From positions 115,445 to 179,444 of the forward strand of contig CAVQNF010000009.1 of assembly GCA_963713805.1 (NCBI GenBank): a stretch of 64,000 nt of DNA, read 5' to 3'. The notes under the pieces are model-generated. The model was not told where the DNA came from and did not search any database. It saw nothing but the letters and a program-made list of their open reading frames with translations. The position numbers and the translations under genes are program-made. This DNA is from GAS188 sp963713805 (lineage in GTDB: Bacteria; Pseudomonadota; Alphaproteobacteria; Rhizobiales; Beijerinckiaceae). Of the stretch, positions 19,170 to 28,542 are shown in pieces (within the stretch, counting starts at the first letter, position 1; every line of letters starts with the position of its first letter).

Positions 19170-20790
19170 TCATGCTCCAGCACAATCCTCGAGAATGATT
19201 TCGGCCCCCTTTGCAGCGGCCATGAGGCATGGCGCGTTGATGTTGCCGGAAGGCAGCGTCGGGAAGATCGACGCATCGATCACGCGAAGCGCCGAAACGC
19301 CATGCACGCGCAGGCGCTCATCGACGACGCACTCGGGCGATCGCGGGCCCATGCGGCAAGTGCCGCAAGGGTGAAAGACCGAATAGGCGCGCGCCCTGAT
19401 GTCCTCGACGAGTTCATCGTCGGTCTTCTTGCCTCGACCGGGCCGCAACTCCTCCGCGATGATGTCCGACATTCTTGCCGTTGCCGCGAGCTTGCGCAGG
19501 AAGCGAGCTCCCGCGATGAGGGCGGTGAGATCCTCGTTCGTCGAGAGCGAATTGGGCTGGATCGCCGGCGGCGCCACGGGATCCGCGGAACGAATGTCGA
19601 TGTAGCCGCGGCTCGTCGGCCGGCAGGGAGAGACGCTCATGACGAAGCCGGGGAAAGGATCCGGCCTGAGGAGCGCACGGATGCCGGGCGGCGTGCGCTC
19701 ATAGCTCAGGGGCGAAAAATAGAGCTGCACGTCGGGCCGCGAAAGCTCGGGCGAGGTGCGGAAGAACCCTCCGGCCTGGTTGACGCTCAAGGAGAGCGGG
19801 CCGCGGCGAGATAGAACAAAGCGCAGCGCTGCTTTGAACTTGCCCCGCAGCGGGAGCAGTTCGTCGTTGAGCGTCGGACGGTGCGAACGATAGACGTGAT
19901 CGTAGCAGAGATGGTCTTGCAGATTGCGCCCGACCGCCGGGGCGTCGCAATTCACATCGATCCCGAAGGATTTCAACAGGCGCGCCGGACCGATGCCTGA
20001 AAGCTGAAGGAGCTGCGGAGAATTGACGGCGCCTGCCGACACGACGATCTCGCGCGCGGCGCGCGCCGTTTTCCGCTCTCCCCCGCTCATATACTCGACC
20101 GCGACCGCCCGCCGACCCTCGAAGAGAATTTTCGTTGCGAGCGCCAGGGTTTCGACCCGCAGATTCCTCCGGCGCATGGCCGGGCGCAGAAAGGCGCCGG
20201 CGGCGGAAAGCCGAAAGCCGCCGCGCGTCGTGATCTGGTAGAAGCCCGCGCCCTCCTGCGAAACGCCGTTGAAGTCGCGGTTGAAAGGCGAGCCCTGCCT
20301 CTTCGCCCGCCTCGATGAAGGCCCGACACAAGGGGTGAGCCTCGTTCGAGATATCGGTGACGCGCAAAGGCCCTTGCGCCCCATGATGCTCGCTTTCGCC
20401 GAACGCATGGTCCTCGAGCCGGCGGTAGCAGGCAAGCACATCCCTCCAGCCCCAGCCACGATTGCCGAGGGCTTCCCATTCGTCGAAATCCTGCGCCTGG
20501 CCGCGGATATAGACCATGGCGTTGATCGAGCTCGACCCGCCGAGGAGCTTGCCGCGCGGCCAATAATCGATGCGGCCGGCGAGCCCCGGAACCGGCTCGG
20601 TCAGGTATCTCCAGTTGACGCGCGGGTCATGGAAGGTCCTGCCGTAGCCGATCGGGATGTGCACCCAGGGCCTGCGGTCCGACGGCCCGGCTTCGAGGAG
20701 CAGCACCCGATGCCGTGCGCTCTCGCTGAGGCGATCAGCGAGCACGCATCCCGCCGACCCCGCGCCGATGACGATGAAGTCGTACTGCAT
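19170..20790 (-). CDS. GMC-family oxidoreductase (choline dehydrogenase-like), one frameshift
   Basis: About 540 residues after joining two frames near 20289, where one extra base splits EAGEEAGL from PFNRDFNGVSQEG. FAD motif YDFIVIGAGSAGCVLADRLS and the GMC signature WPRGKLLGGSSSINAMVYIR are at the N-terminus. The C-terminal catalytic block is HPCGTCRMG (His) and LPSGNINAPCLMAAAKGAE (Asn). These fit choline or other alcohol dehydrogenases of the GMC family. Its position near betC suggests choline oxidation, but substrate assignment in this family needs more than motifs. No betB (betaine aldehyde dehydrogenase) or betI is visible. Frameshift probably a sequence error. Confidence 0.82.
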
Positions 20791-20939
20791 GCGAGGTGGC
20801 GCCGAGCTCGAACCCTATGCGCGAAGCTTATGATGGAGCGCGCATCTCGTTCAATCCAATACGTGAAGATCAAATTCATCGAGAGCTTGTCGACCGAGTT
20901 CGTCGGTTTCGTCCGGATGACCGCGGCGACCGGCGGCTT

Positions 20940-21530
20940 TCACGGGAGGGCTCGGCGCCAGAGCAGGAGTTCGCGGCCCTCCTCGATGCGATGGCGTCCA
21001 CGCGCCAGCGGGTGCCTGGGGCGACCCTCCTTCGTCAGCTCGAAGGCGTGCAGCGCATGGCTGAAGTCGCCTGACAGGGCCCGCACCACCTGCGCCGCAT
21101 AGGGAAGGCGGGGCACGAGATTGCCCCAGGCGACGATCCTGAACGCGGCGGCTTCGGAAAGCTCCCGGATCAGCGCCAGATTGGCTCTTTGGATCGCACG
21201 ATAGTTTCGTGGCGAGGTGATCGAGGCGAGGCGCAGCCACTTCTTCAGATCGGCGGGCGAGGTGGCGATGAAGGGCTCGACATTAACGACGGTGAAGCCG
21301 CCGATGGGCAGCGGCCTCGCGAGCCTCAGCAGATTCCAGATGGTCGGATCGTTACGCTCGGCCGCGGCGCGGCTCGGATTGGCCATGCAGACGAGCGCGC
21401 GCGGCCGCTCGTCCCACCAACGATCGAGACGAAAGCGAAGCTTCCAGCCGCCGATCTCCGCGAATTCGGCGCTGCCGTGGATCTGGGGTTGGTTCGCGAC
21501 GCCGGCGAGATCCACGCGGACGGCCCGCAC
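20940..21530 (-). CDS. DUF1643 family protein
   Basis: About 196 residues. LVCMANPSRAAAERNDPTIW, FTVVNVEPFIATSPADL, IVAWGNLVPRL and ELTKEGRPRHPL are the conserved blocks of DUF1643, a family of unknown activity often found near phage or mobile genes and on chromosomes. The start is a GTG at 21530 without a clear ribosome-binding site, so it may be coupled to the gene upstream. It is the last gene of a three-gene run on the minus strand (peroxiredoxin, metallo-beta-lactamase-rhodanese, this), with 21-base gaps, which hints at an oxidative-stress context. Confidence 0.75.
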   Translation of the reverse strand: MRAVRVDLAGVANQPQIHGSAEFAEIGGWKLRFRLDRWWDERPRALVCMANPSRAAAERNDPTIWNLLRLARPLPIGGFTVVNVEPFIATSPADLKKWLRLASITSPRNYRAIQRANLALIRELSEAAAFRIVAWGNLVPRLPYAAQVVRALSGDFSHALHAFELTKEGRPRHPLARGRHRIEEGRELLLWRRALP

Positions 21531-21551
21531 GAAGGGAGCGATCAGTGCCGA

Positions 21552-22586
21552 TCAGGCCAAGGGGCCGTTCTGCTTGCGCCAGGCGTCCATGCCGCCATGC
21601 ACATGGCAGGCGTTGGTGAAGCCGGCCTTTTGGGCCGCCGCGACCGCCATCGCCGAGCGTTCGCCGAAAGCGCAGTAAAAGACGAGCCGCTTGCCGGTCG
21701 CGGCCGCGAATTCGTGGAGCATGCCCCCGCTCGCAAGCTGGCGGCCAAGCTGAGGATAGGGCGCATGAAGCGCGCCCGGGATGGCGCCCAGCTTGTCGCG
21801 CTCGCGCTCCTCGCGCAGATCGACGAACACCGTCTCGGGCTTGCCGACGAGCGACAAGGCTTGCTCGGCCGTCATTGCCCAGCCGAGCCGTGCGATATCG
21901 TCCTGCGAGAGGCCGATGTGCAGATTGGCCGGCACCGCCACATCCATCATCTTGGGATTGGGCAGCTTGAGGCTGTTCATCAGATCGACATATTCGTCGA
22001 CCGACTTGACCTGCAGGCGCGGGTTGAAGGCCCTCTCTTCCGCGATCGTCGAAACCATGTCTCCCTTGTAGTCATGCGCGGGGTAGACGAGCATTTCGTC
22101 GGGCAGCTTCAAAAGCCGCCCGAAGATCGATTCGTACTGTGCCCGTGCATCGCCATTCTGGAAATCGGTCCGCCCCGTGCCGCGAATCAGCAAGGTGTCG
22201 CCGGTGAACACCCGGTCGTCCATGCGGAAGCTGTAGGAATTGCTCGTATGGCCCGGCGTGTACATCACGCCGAGGCTCACGCCCTCGATGTCGACGCGGT
22301 CGCCGTCGGCGACCCGCATCGACACCACGTCCACGCCGGAGTGTTCGCCCATGATGGTGATGCATTGGGTGCGGTCGCGCAATTCGCCGAGCCCGGTGAT
22401 GTGATCGGCATGAATATGCGTGTCGACCGCCTTGACGAGCCTCAGGTCGAGCTCGCGCATGAGCTGGAGGTAGCGATCGACCCGTTCGAGCACCGGATCG
22501 ATGATCAAGGCTTCCCCGCCCCTTCGGCTGGCGATCAGGTAGCTGTAGGTGCTCGATACCGAATCATAAAGCTGCCGGAAAAGCAT
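21552..22586 (-). CDS. metallo-beta-lactamase-fold hydrolase fused to rhodanese (persulfide dioxygenase-like)
   Basis: 344 residues in two domains. The N-terminal MBL fold has THIHADHITGLG (HxHxDH), TPGHTSNS, FTGDTLLIRG and YPAHDYKGD, an ETHE1-type metal site. The C-terminal rhodanese domain has VFVDLREERERDKLG, IPGALHAPY and the active Cys in VFYCAFGERSA. ETHE1-like enzymes oxidise glutathione persulfide to sulfite, and the rhodanese domain moves the sulfane sulfur. The ATG at 22586 follows GAGGAGG. It lies 21 bases after the peroxiredoxin stop. Role: sulfide/persulfide detoxification in the cytosol, inferred from domains. Confidence 0.88.
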   Translation of the reverse strand: MLFRQLYDSVSSTYSYLIASRRGGEALIIDPVLERVDRYLQLMRELDLRLVKAVDTHIHADHITGLGELRDRTQCITIMGEHSGVDVVSMRVADGDRVDIEGVSLGVMYTPGHTSNSYSFRMDDRVFTGDTLLIRGTGRTDFQNGDARAQYESIFGRLLKLPDEMLVYPAHDYKGDMVSTIAEERAFNPRLQVKSVDEYVDLMNSLKLPNPKMMDVAVPANLHIGLSQDDIARLGWAMTAEQALSLVGKPETVFVDLREERERDKLGAIPGALHAPYPQLGRQLASGGMLHEFAAATGKRLVFYCAFGERSAMAVAAAQKAGFTNACHVHGGMDAWRKQNGPLA

Positions 22587-22607
22587 TCGAACCTCCTCGG
22601 CGAACAC

Positions 22608-23273
22608 TCACCTCATCGTTGGCTGGGGCACGATCCTGAGCCAGGGCCTCGGTGCCTTCCAGCCTTGGGGATAGATCTTCTTCGCCTCCTCGTCCGAGAC
22701 GGAGCCCGCGATGATGACGTCCTCCCCCGGCATCCAGTTCACCGGTGTCGCGACCTTGTGCTTGGCCGTCATCTGGAGCGAATTGATGACGCGCAGCACC
22801 TCGTCGAAATTGCGCCCCGTCGTCATCGGGTAGACGATCATCAGCTTCACGGACTTGTCCGGCGCGATCACGAAGACATTGCGCACGGTTTGATTGTCGG
22901 CGGGCGTGCGGCCTTCCGAGGTTCCGGACGTGCTTGCGGGCAACATGCCGTAGAGCTTCGAGATCGCAAGATCCGTGTCGCCGATCATCGGATAGTTCGG
23001 CGCCGCTCCTTGTGTTTCCTCGATGTCCTTCGCCCATTTGGCGTGATTGGTCACGGGATCGACGCTGAGGCCGATGATCTTCGTGTTCCGCTTGTCGAAT
23101 TCCGGCTTGAGCTTCGCCATATAGCCGAGCTCGGTCGTGCACACCGGCGTGAAATCCTTCGGGTGCGAGAACAAGACGCACCAGGAATTCCCGATCCAGT
23201 CGTGAAACCGGATGCGGCCCTGCGTCGTCTCCGCTTCGAAATCCGGAGCCTTTTCGCCCAATTGCAGTGTCAT
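22608..23273 (-). CDS. peroxiredoxin (1-Cys/Prx6-type)
   Basis: 221 residues. The peroxidatic site is SHPKDFTPVCTTELGYMA, with the PxxxTxxC motif; GLSVDPVTNHAKWAKDI and the C-terminal block DKSVKLMIVYPMTTGRNFDE are those of Prx6-like enzymes, and the length matches. It reduces hydrogen peroxide and alkyl hydroperoxides in the cytosol; the physiological reductant is unknown. A good ATG at 23273 with GGAGG upstream. First gene of the run with the MBL-rhodanese protein and the DUF1643 protein, so the promoter should lie in the gap 23274-23728. Confidence 0.92.
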   Translation of the reverse strand: MTLQLGEKAPDFEAETTQGRIRFHDWIGNSWCVLFSHPKDFTPVCTTELGYMAKLKPEFDKRNTKIIGLSVDPVTNHAKWAKDIEETQGAAPNYPMIGDTDLAISKLYGMLPASTSGTSEGRTPADNQTVRNVFVIAPDKSVKLMIVYPMTTGRNFDEVLRVINSLQMTAKHKVATPVNWMPGEDVIIAGSVSDEEAKKIYPQGWKAPRPWLRIVPQPTMR

Positions 23274-23439
23274 CTCGCGCCTCCTGAATACTGTTGTTCG
23301 ATACGAAGTTGCAGTGCCGCGCTGTAAAAAAGGATTTCGCTCGATGGCAATCGAGTTTCCTCGCGGCGCGGCCGGCGAACAGGCAGCGCCGGTGTGCCCG
23401 CAAGCTCCGCCTCACGAAGGTTGGCGCAGCAGCTCATAA

Positions 23440-23664
23440 AGCCAGTCCCGGCGTCAGCTCAGGCGATCCTACGTCGATTGCGGATATCGCCGCAAGCAGC
23501 CGTCCCGCATCAGACCGCATCAGGATATATGGAAGCGTGGTCACCTGGTGGGGTTCGACATCGAGGGATGCCACATCAAACCGGTGCTCGGCTCGCTCAA
23601 GGCGGGCCCCATCACACCGGCCGATGTCCAGCGCAGGGTCGACGATAGCGCAGGAGCGGTCTGA
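23440..23664 (+). other. gap 23274-23728: no clear gene; possible degraded coding remnant
   Basis: The 455 bases between the peroxiredoxin start and the kup end hold no gene I recognise. One plus-strand frame (23440-23664) reads smoothly for 75 codons, with RRSYVDCGYRRKQPSR and HIKPVLGSLKAGPI. These resemble, weakly, the YVDxGYR and IxPVIGHLKA blocks of IS5-family transposases, so it may be a transposase remnant. There is no start codon, no inverted repeats were identified, and the resemblance is too short to be sure. Confidence 0.22.
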
Positions 23665-23728
23665 GCCGAGACGCGTCTTCTCGATGGTCTGTCGATGCGC
23701 TCTTCCGATACTGATCGTCGAGGCGGAT

Positions 23729-25635
23729 TTAAATCTCGACTTCGAGGCCGACCTCCACGACCTGGGCGGCCGGAACCCCAAAATATGCCGCTGGAAGATT
23801 GGCGTTGAGATGCATCGTGGCGAACAAGGATTTCCTCCAAGCCGCCATGCCTGGGCCCTTGCCGGGGATGACCATCACCCGCCTGAAATAGTATGTGATG
23901 TTCTGTGGATCGATCCCGTGGAGTTCGGGCTCGAGGCAGGCGAGCTTCAGCCCCGCCATCACGTCCGGTGTTTCCATGAACCCGAAATGGAACAACACCC
24001 GGGTGATGCCGGCGCCAACCGGCACAAGCTCGATACGCTCGCTCAGGCGCGACGCGCGGCTCATCGGTGATCATGGAGGCGATGAGCAGCACACGCTCGT
24101 GCAGGACCCGATTGTGCCGCAGATGATGCGTCAGGCCGAGCGGGATGCCCGTGCTCGCGGCCGTGAAGATCGCCGCCGCTCCGGGAAGCCGGATGGGTGG
24201 ACTGTCGAGCACCCACGTGACGAACTCGGCTTCACGCTGGCGCAGCTTGGTGCGTTCTTGCTCCAGCAACAGCCACCCGGTTCGCCAGGTCAGCATCAGG
24301 AACGCAATGACGCCGGCCAAGAGAAGCGGGAACCAGCCACCCTCGATCAGCTTCGTCATGTTGGCGGTAACGAAGATCAGCTCGATCGCGAGGAAGAACC
24401 CGTTGACCAAGGCGACCAGGAGCGGGTTGTAGCCCCATTGCAGCGCGACCAGGGCGGCAAGGATCGTCGTGACCGCCATCAGCATCGAGACGGCGATGCC
24501 GTAGGCGCCGCCGAGTGCGTCGGATGAGCCAAAAGTGATCACGGCTGCGAGCGTGCCCGCGGCCAGAAGCCAGTTCACCACGGGTATGTAAATCTGACCC
24601 TTCTCGTGGCTGGCCGTGTGTTGCACCCGCATGCGAGGCAAGAAGCCGAGTTGCATCGCCTGCTGGGTGAGGGAGTACGCACCGGAGATGATTGATTGCG
24701 AGGCGATCACGGTGGCCATGGTCGCGAACGCAACCATCGGATAATGCGCCCACCTGGGTGCGAGCAAGTAGAACGGGTTCTCGACCGCATGGGGGTCCGC
24801 GAGAAGCAATCCTCCTTGGCCGAAATAGTTGAGCATCAGTGCCGGCAGCACGACGGAAAACCAGCCGAGTTGGATGGGAAGACCGGCCGAAATGCCCCAT
24901 ATCCGCATACATGGCCTCGGCTCCGGTGAGCGCGAGAAAGGCAGCGCCAAGCACGGCAAAGGCGATGCCAGGCCCCGCATGCACGAGATAGAAGACGGCG
25001 TGGTAAGGGCTGATAGCGGCCAGAATGCCCGGCGCTCGCATGATGCCGATGAGGCCGAGAAGGCCGATCGCGACGAACCACACCAACATGACCGGCCCGA
25101 AGATATTGCCTATGAATTCGGTTCCCTTGTGCTGGACGAGGAACAGGCCGACCAGGATGGCGACGGTAATGGGAACGACGATTGGCGCGAGCCGGGGCGC
25201 GTCGATCCTGAGACCTTCGACTGCGCTGAGCACGGAGATCGCCGGCGTGATCACGCCGTCGCCATAGAGCAGCGCGGCCCCAATCAAACCGACGATGAGC
25301 AAAGAGGCGCGCCAACTCCCGCGTGGCGCGCGCCTGGCATCGAGCAACGCGAGCAACGCGACGATGCCGCCCTCGCCATGGTTGTCGGCGCGCAGGATCA
25401 GAATGGCGTATTTGAGCCCGACGACCAGGAGGAGCGACCAGAGGATCACCGACACGATGCCCAGCACGCTCTCGGGCGTGGGCGTCCCGCCCGCCTCGAC
25501 GGCCTGCTTCAGCCCATAGAGTGTGCTGGTGCCGATATCGCCGTAGACGACACCGAGTGCGGCGAGCGCCAGGAGCATGGGCTGCTTCCTTTCGCGGTCC
25601 GAGGGCATCGCCGCGGTCTGAAGGGTCTTGCCCAT
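23729..25635 (-). CDS. kup: Kup-type low-affinity potassium transporter, two frameshifts
   Basis: About 635 residues joined from three frames. The N-terminus has the family hallmark ALGVVYGDIGTSTLYGLK, then LLYGDGVITPAISVLSAVEG and LVQHKGTEFIGNIFGPVMLV; about twelve membrane helices run to about residue 430, followed by a C-terminal cytoplasmic domain (RIELVPVGAGITRVLFHFGF, QNITYYFRRVMVIPG). One extra base near 24883 (after GHFGR) and one near 24043 (before ERIEL) split the frame. Kup imports K+ with protons at the inner membrane. The length after repair is normal, so sequence error is likely. ATG 25635 has AAGGAAGG upstream. Confidence 0.85.
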
Positions 25636-25973
25636 CCGGGGGTCCTTCCTTTGAAGCGCAAGGGCGGAAGTCGGCAGCCAGGTTGGATAATATTCGAAAC
25701 TCTCAAGCCGTGCCGATACACATCGGAGCCCGCTCGAACTCGACTCGGGATTTGGTCTTGGCCATTCACCGATGATGAAGTGGATCGCGGCGATGGGGCC
25801 TATAGGCACGGGCGCCTCGGAAGAACTGACCGTTATAGGTCCTAGATCACAATCCTGCGTAGCCCGGCGGTCATCTGACGTTCAGGATGGAAGGTTCAGG
25901 CCGCCCCTCCGCGTCGCCTGCAAACCGTTTCCGCGCTGCCGGCGACATGACAAAACTGCAAAAGGAAATGAGC

Positions 25974-26210
25974 ATGAAAACGCGTTTCATTCTGCCGTTG
26001 ATGGCTTCGATGGCTCTGGCGATTCCCGCATTCGCGCAGACGAGCCCGCAACCCGCTCCTCAAGAGCCGGCGATGCAGGATCAATCCACCCCGGCGCCTG
26101 CAGCGAAGCATATGAAGGCCAAGACAAAAGCGCATAAGAAGATGGCCAAGGGCAAGCACGCAAAGGCGAAGCCGGCGGAACCCGCCGACGATCAGACGGC
26201 TCCGCAGTAG
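25974..26210 (+). CDS. small secreted Lys/Ala/Pro-rich protein
   Basis: 78 residues: signal peptide MKTRFILPLMASMALAIPA ending FAQ, then a low-complexity mature part, first Pro/Gln/Glu rich (SPQPAPQEPAMQ), then Lys/Ala/His rich (KHMKAKTKAHKKMAKGKHAK). Such small basic secreted proteins are common in this order and generally uncharacterised. The ATG at 25974 was preferred over ATG 25968 because AAAGGAA has better spacing to it. No partner gene; the next gene starts at 26835. Confidence 0.65.
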   Translation: MKTRFILPLMASMALAIPAFAQTSPQPAPQEPAMQDQSTPAPAAKHMKAKTKAHKKMAKGKHAKAKPAEPADDQTAPQ

Positions 26211-26332
26211 GAATTTCCCCTCAAGAAAAGCGCGAGCTCTTCTGTGGGTTCGCGGGCCATTATCGCGGGTTTGGGACCGCTTCTGCGCGGGACTCAACCT
26301 TCGTGGGGATGGTGAACGGCAGCGGGGCTTAA

Positions 26333-26482
26333 GCCGCCATAGACCATGGCGTCTCATGATGTGGCTGAGCGCGCAATTGGTCTTGCGTTCGCGCCCACCC
26401 ATCAACGCGCCCAAGACGCCTTTCTGCACCGAGCATGGCCATCCAAACGGGTGATGCTGCAAACGAGCTGGCCCCGAGCTTG
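26333..26482 (+). repeat. intergenic repeat, copy 1 (see 30706-30818)
   Basis: About 150 bases that match 30706-30818 closely: GTGGCTGAGCGCGCA, TTGGTCTTGCGTTCGCG, CATCCAAACGGGTGATG and ACGAGCTGGCCCCGAGCTTG occur in both, in the same order and orientation. This copy carries about 37 extra bases in the middle (about 26396-26437). On the minus strand both copies encode RERKTNCALSHIMRRHG, but no start or stop context supports a gene. It occupies part of the 26211-26834 gap, which has no gene. Confidence 0.8.
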
Positions 26483-26627
26483 ACTGGCGCAACCCTGCCC
26501 TGCGCGGTCCATCCGCGGTAGGGTATGATCCTCCTCAGTTCGTCCGGTTCTGAAGCCGCGGCGCGCGCATCATGTCGTCGGCCATGGAGCGATATCGGGC
26601 AGCTCTCACCTCCGGGCCGAACTTGCC

Positions 26628-26650
26628 CCCGCCCGCGAAGGCGGGTTTTT
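26628..26650 (+). terminator. rho-independent terminator with no upstream gene
   Basis: Stem CCCGCC (26628-26633) pairs with GGCGGG (26640-26645) around a six-base loop CGCGAA, followed by TTTTTG. This is a classic intrinsic terminator on the plus strand. The nearest plus-strand gene upstream ends more than 400 bases away at 26210, so it may end a small RNA encoded in the gap 26483-26645. Confidence 0.65.
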
Positions 26651-26773
26651 GTTCAACCCGAATACTTTCGTGCAGAGCAAACCCGGCATCCATCCGTGAT
26701 GGATGTGGACGCTTTGTACAGATATTGAGGCGTATCGCCGCACGTAGTGGGCATAGCCAACTATCCGTCACAT

Positions 26774-26809
26774 AATTCTGACTGCATGACCAATTCTGAC
26801 TGCATGACC
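26774..26809 (+). repeat. perfect 18-base tandem duplication
   Basis: AATTCTGACTGCATGACC occurs twice back to back, ending 25 bases before the start codon of the PAQR gene. It could be a duplicated regulator site or a recent slippage event. Nothing else in the flanking 100 bases is recognisable. Confidence 0.85.
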
Positions 26810-26834
26810 AAGCGCCCGGAAGGCTGGAGGCGGC

Positions 26835-27509
26835 ATGACCAGAACGGACGGCACGCTGGCGGCGCTCGTAAGGAATGACAACAAAGCGGAGAAGATTGCC
26901 GATGGCTTGATACATGTGATCGGCTTGGCTCTTGCCGTCTGCGGTGCGAGTGCGCTGATGATTCTGTCGAGCCGCTCCTCTAGCTTCCCGACGATCGCAT
27001 CAGCGGGTGTCTACGCGGCGAGTCTCGTGGCAACGCTGGTATTCTCAGCGGCCTACAACATGTGGCCGGCGTCGCCCCTTAAATGCCTGCTTCGCCGCTT
27101 GGACCAGGCTGCCATCTTTCTCTTGATAGGTGGAACCTACACGGCCTTCTTGACGCGGCTTCCGGACTATTCCGTATCGCTCCTTGCGCTGGGAGTGATC
27201 TGGGCCATTGTGATTGCCGGCACGCTGATCAAGCTGACCCTGCCCGGACGTTTCGAGCGGCTTTCGGTCGCCGCGTATCTTGCTCTCGGTTGGAGTGGCC
27301 TCGTATTTTTCCCAACTGCCATCAGAGTCTTGCCGCTGACGGCGCTGGGCCTGATCGGGTTAGGCGGTCTACTCTACTCAGCCGGTGTCATTTTCCATTT
27401 GTGGGAGCGCCTACCTTTTCAGAACGCAATTTGGCACGCCTTCGTGCTCGTCGCCGCCGGTTGCCACTACGGAGCGGTGCTGGACTGTTTGGTCGTTGCG
27501 CGAACATAA
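26835..27509 (+). CDS. PAQR/hemolysin III family membrane protein (TrhA-like)
   Basis: 224 residues with about seven transmembrane helices. The N-terminal EKIADGLIHVIGLALAVCG has the family His, the middle LLRRLDQAAIFLLIGGTYTA has the conserved Asp, and the C-terminal WHAFVLVAAGCHY carries the HxxxH-like pair; together these form the Zn site of PAQR receptors and bacterial TrhA. Bacterial members affect membrane-lipid homeostasis. ATG at 26835 preceded by GGAGGCGGC. Single gene, convergent with the next one, with 19 bases between the stops. Confidence 0.85.
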   Translation: MTRTDGTLAALVRNDNKAEKIADGLIHVIGLALAVCGASALMILSSRSSSFPTIASAGVYAASLVATLVFSAAYNMWPASPLKCLLRRLDQAAIFLLIGGTYTAFLTRLPDYSVSLLALGVIWAIVIAGTLIKLTLPGRFERLSVAAYLALGWSGLVFFPTAIRVLPLTALGLIGLGGLLYSAGVIFHLWERLPFQNAIWHAFVLVAAGCHYGAVLDCLVVART

Positions 27510-27528
27510 TGACCACTGTGGCGAGGCC

Positions 27529-27942
27529 TCAGGCGTCGGGAGCCGGTACAAAACAGAAGATGAGGTGGCCACGGGTACAGGCCACCGCGTCACCGGTGGG
27601 ATTGTCACGGTGAAGCACCTTGTCGGATGGGACCACGACCCAAACTTCATCAAGCAAAACCTCATATCCCTTGTCGGCCAACCGGCTTTGCACTCGTCGA
27701 CAGTCCGCCGTCGAGCAGCAGGACCCGGCCCCATCCGGCCGCTGCAAGCTTTCGAACCACGGTGAAAGCGACGGATCGGCATCGAGGGGCGGTGCGCCCT
27801 TGGTCGCCGTGGTACTGACCAGGAGTGCAATGATGACAATGATCCGAGATCGCTGCTCTCTCGTCAGCCTCCTTAAGCCTCGGCGTAAACAGCCTTGGCG
27901 TGGGGGAAATCGCTGCCTAGGCAAGGGTGAGAGCTTTCTCAT
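27529..27942 (-). CDS. conserved secreted Cys-containing protein of unknown function
   Basis: The C-terminal 90 residues look well conserved in style: DPSLSPWFESLQRPDGAGS, CCSTADCRR, YEVLLDEVWVVVPSDKVL, NPTGDAVACTRG and FCFVPAPDA. This block resembles a Hyphomicrobiales family of small exported proteins with CCSxxDC and a DxPxG-type loop, function unknown. A hydrophobic segment RIIVIIALLVSTTATKGA just before it is the probable signal peptide. The start is uncertain: I give ATG 27942, but the frame is open further upstream and the basic stretch before the signal may be untranslated. Confidence 0.55.
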   Translation of the reverse strand: MRKLSPLPRQRFPPRQGCLRRGLRRLTREQRSRIIVIIALLVSTTATKGAPPLDADPSLSPWFESLQRPDGAGSCCSTADCRRVQSRLADKGYEVLLDEVWVVVPSDKVLHRDNPTGDAVACTRGHLIFCFVPAPDA

Positions 27943-28133
27943 CGGCACGCACGCCGAATAGCCAAAATGGCTGGAGCGTGTTGTCAAGATGTGGCCCTGG
28001 CGTATCTCGATCGCAAGCGTCTGTAACCGGCGTTGCATGGGGCATGCGTATGGCGAGCCGCATGCGTATCTAAGCGGCGCGGCTCCCGCTACTTTTCCGG
28101 CAAGACGGAGCATGGCGAAATACCAAATGCAGC

Positions 28134-28379
28134 ACGACGAAGCATTTCGCCGTTCTCGGCTTCGATCATTTGCGTCGATCGTTACGGCTCGCTCGCCTCG
28201 TGGAAGGCGAGCTCCTCCCCTGTGGGTCGGCCGGCTCGCGACTGAGCGTCGCCGACATGCGCCAGATACGTGCCGCCCGCGACGCGGGACGCGCCGTTGT
28301 CGTCACGGTCAAATAGCGCGGCTTCACGCCTGACGGCGAGCTGCGCCATCCCGTTATCCGAGGGAGGCTGCGCGGTTGA
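28134..28379 (+). pseudogene. remnant of ATP-dependent DNA ligase C-terminus (OB domain)
   Basis: One frame reads FAVLGFDHLRRSLRLARL, VEGELLPCGSAGSRLS, IRAARDAGRAVVVTVK, a TAG stop at 28314-28316, then RGFTPDGELRHPVIRG. Order and motifs fit the C-terminal OB-fold of LigD/LigC-type ATP-dependent DNA ligases, where the text across the stop is normally continuous (V-E-x-RG-x-TPxGxLRHPV). No ligase adenylation domain is upstream, so only a short decayed tail is left. I infer an old ligase gene, perhaps once part of an NHEJ cluster. Confidence 0.5.
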
Positions 28380-28542
28380 TCACTCGGGGGACCTCAGTTC
28401 GATCATTTGCGACAGAGCCTCTGAGCCGCTGCCTTGGCATCGATCGCATCTCAGTTCACAAATCCTAACCGTCTCGTGAACACAGATCGTGGAGGCTCGG
28501 TGCCCAAGTCACCTTCAGGTAACTTCAAACGGGAGAACACAT

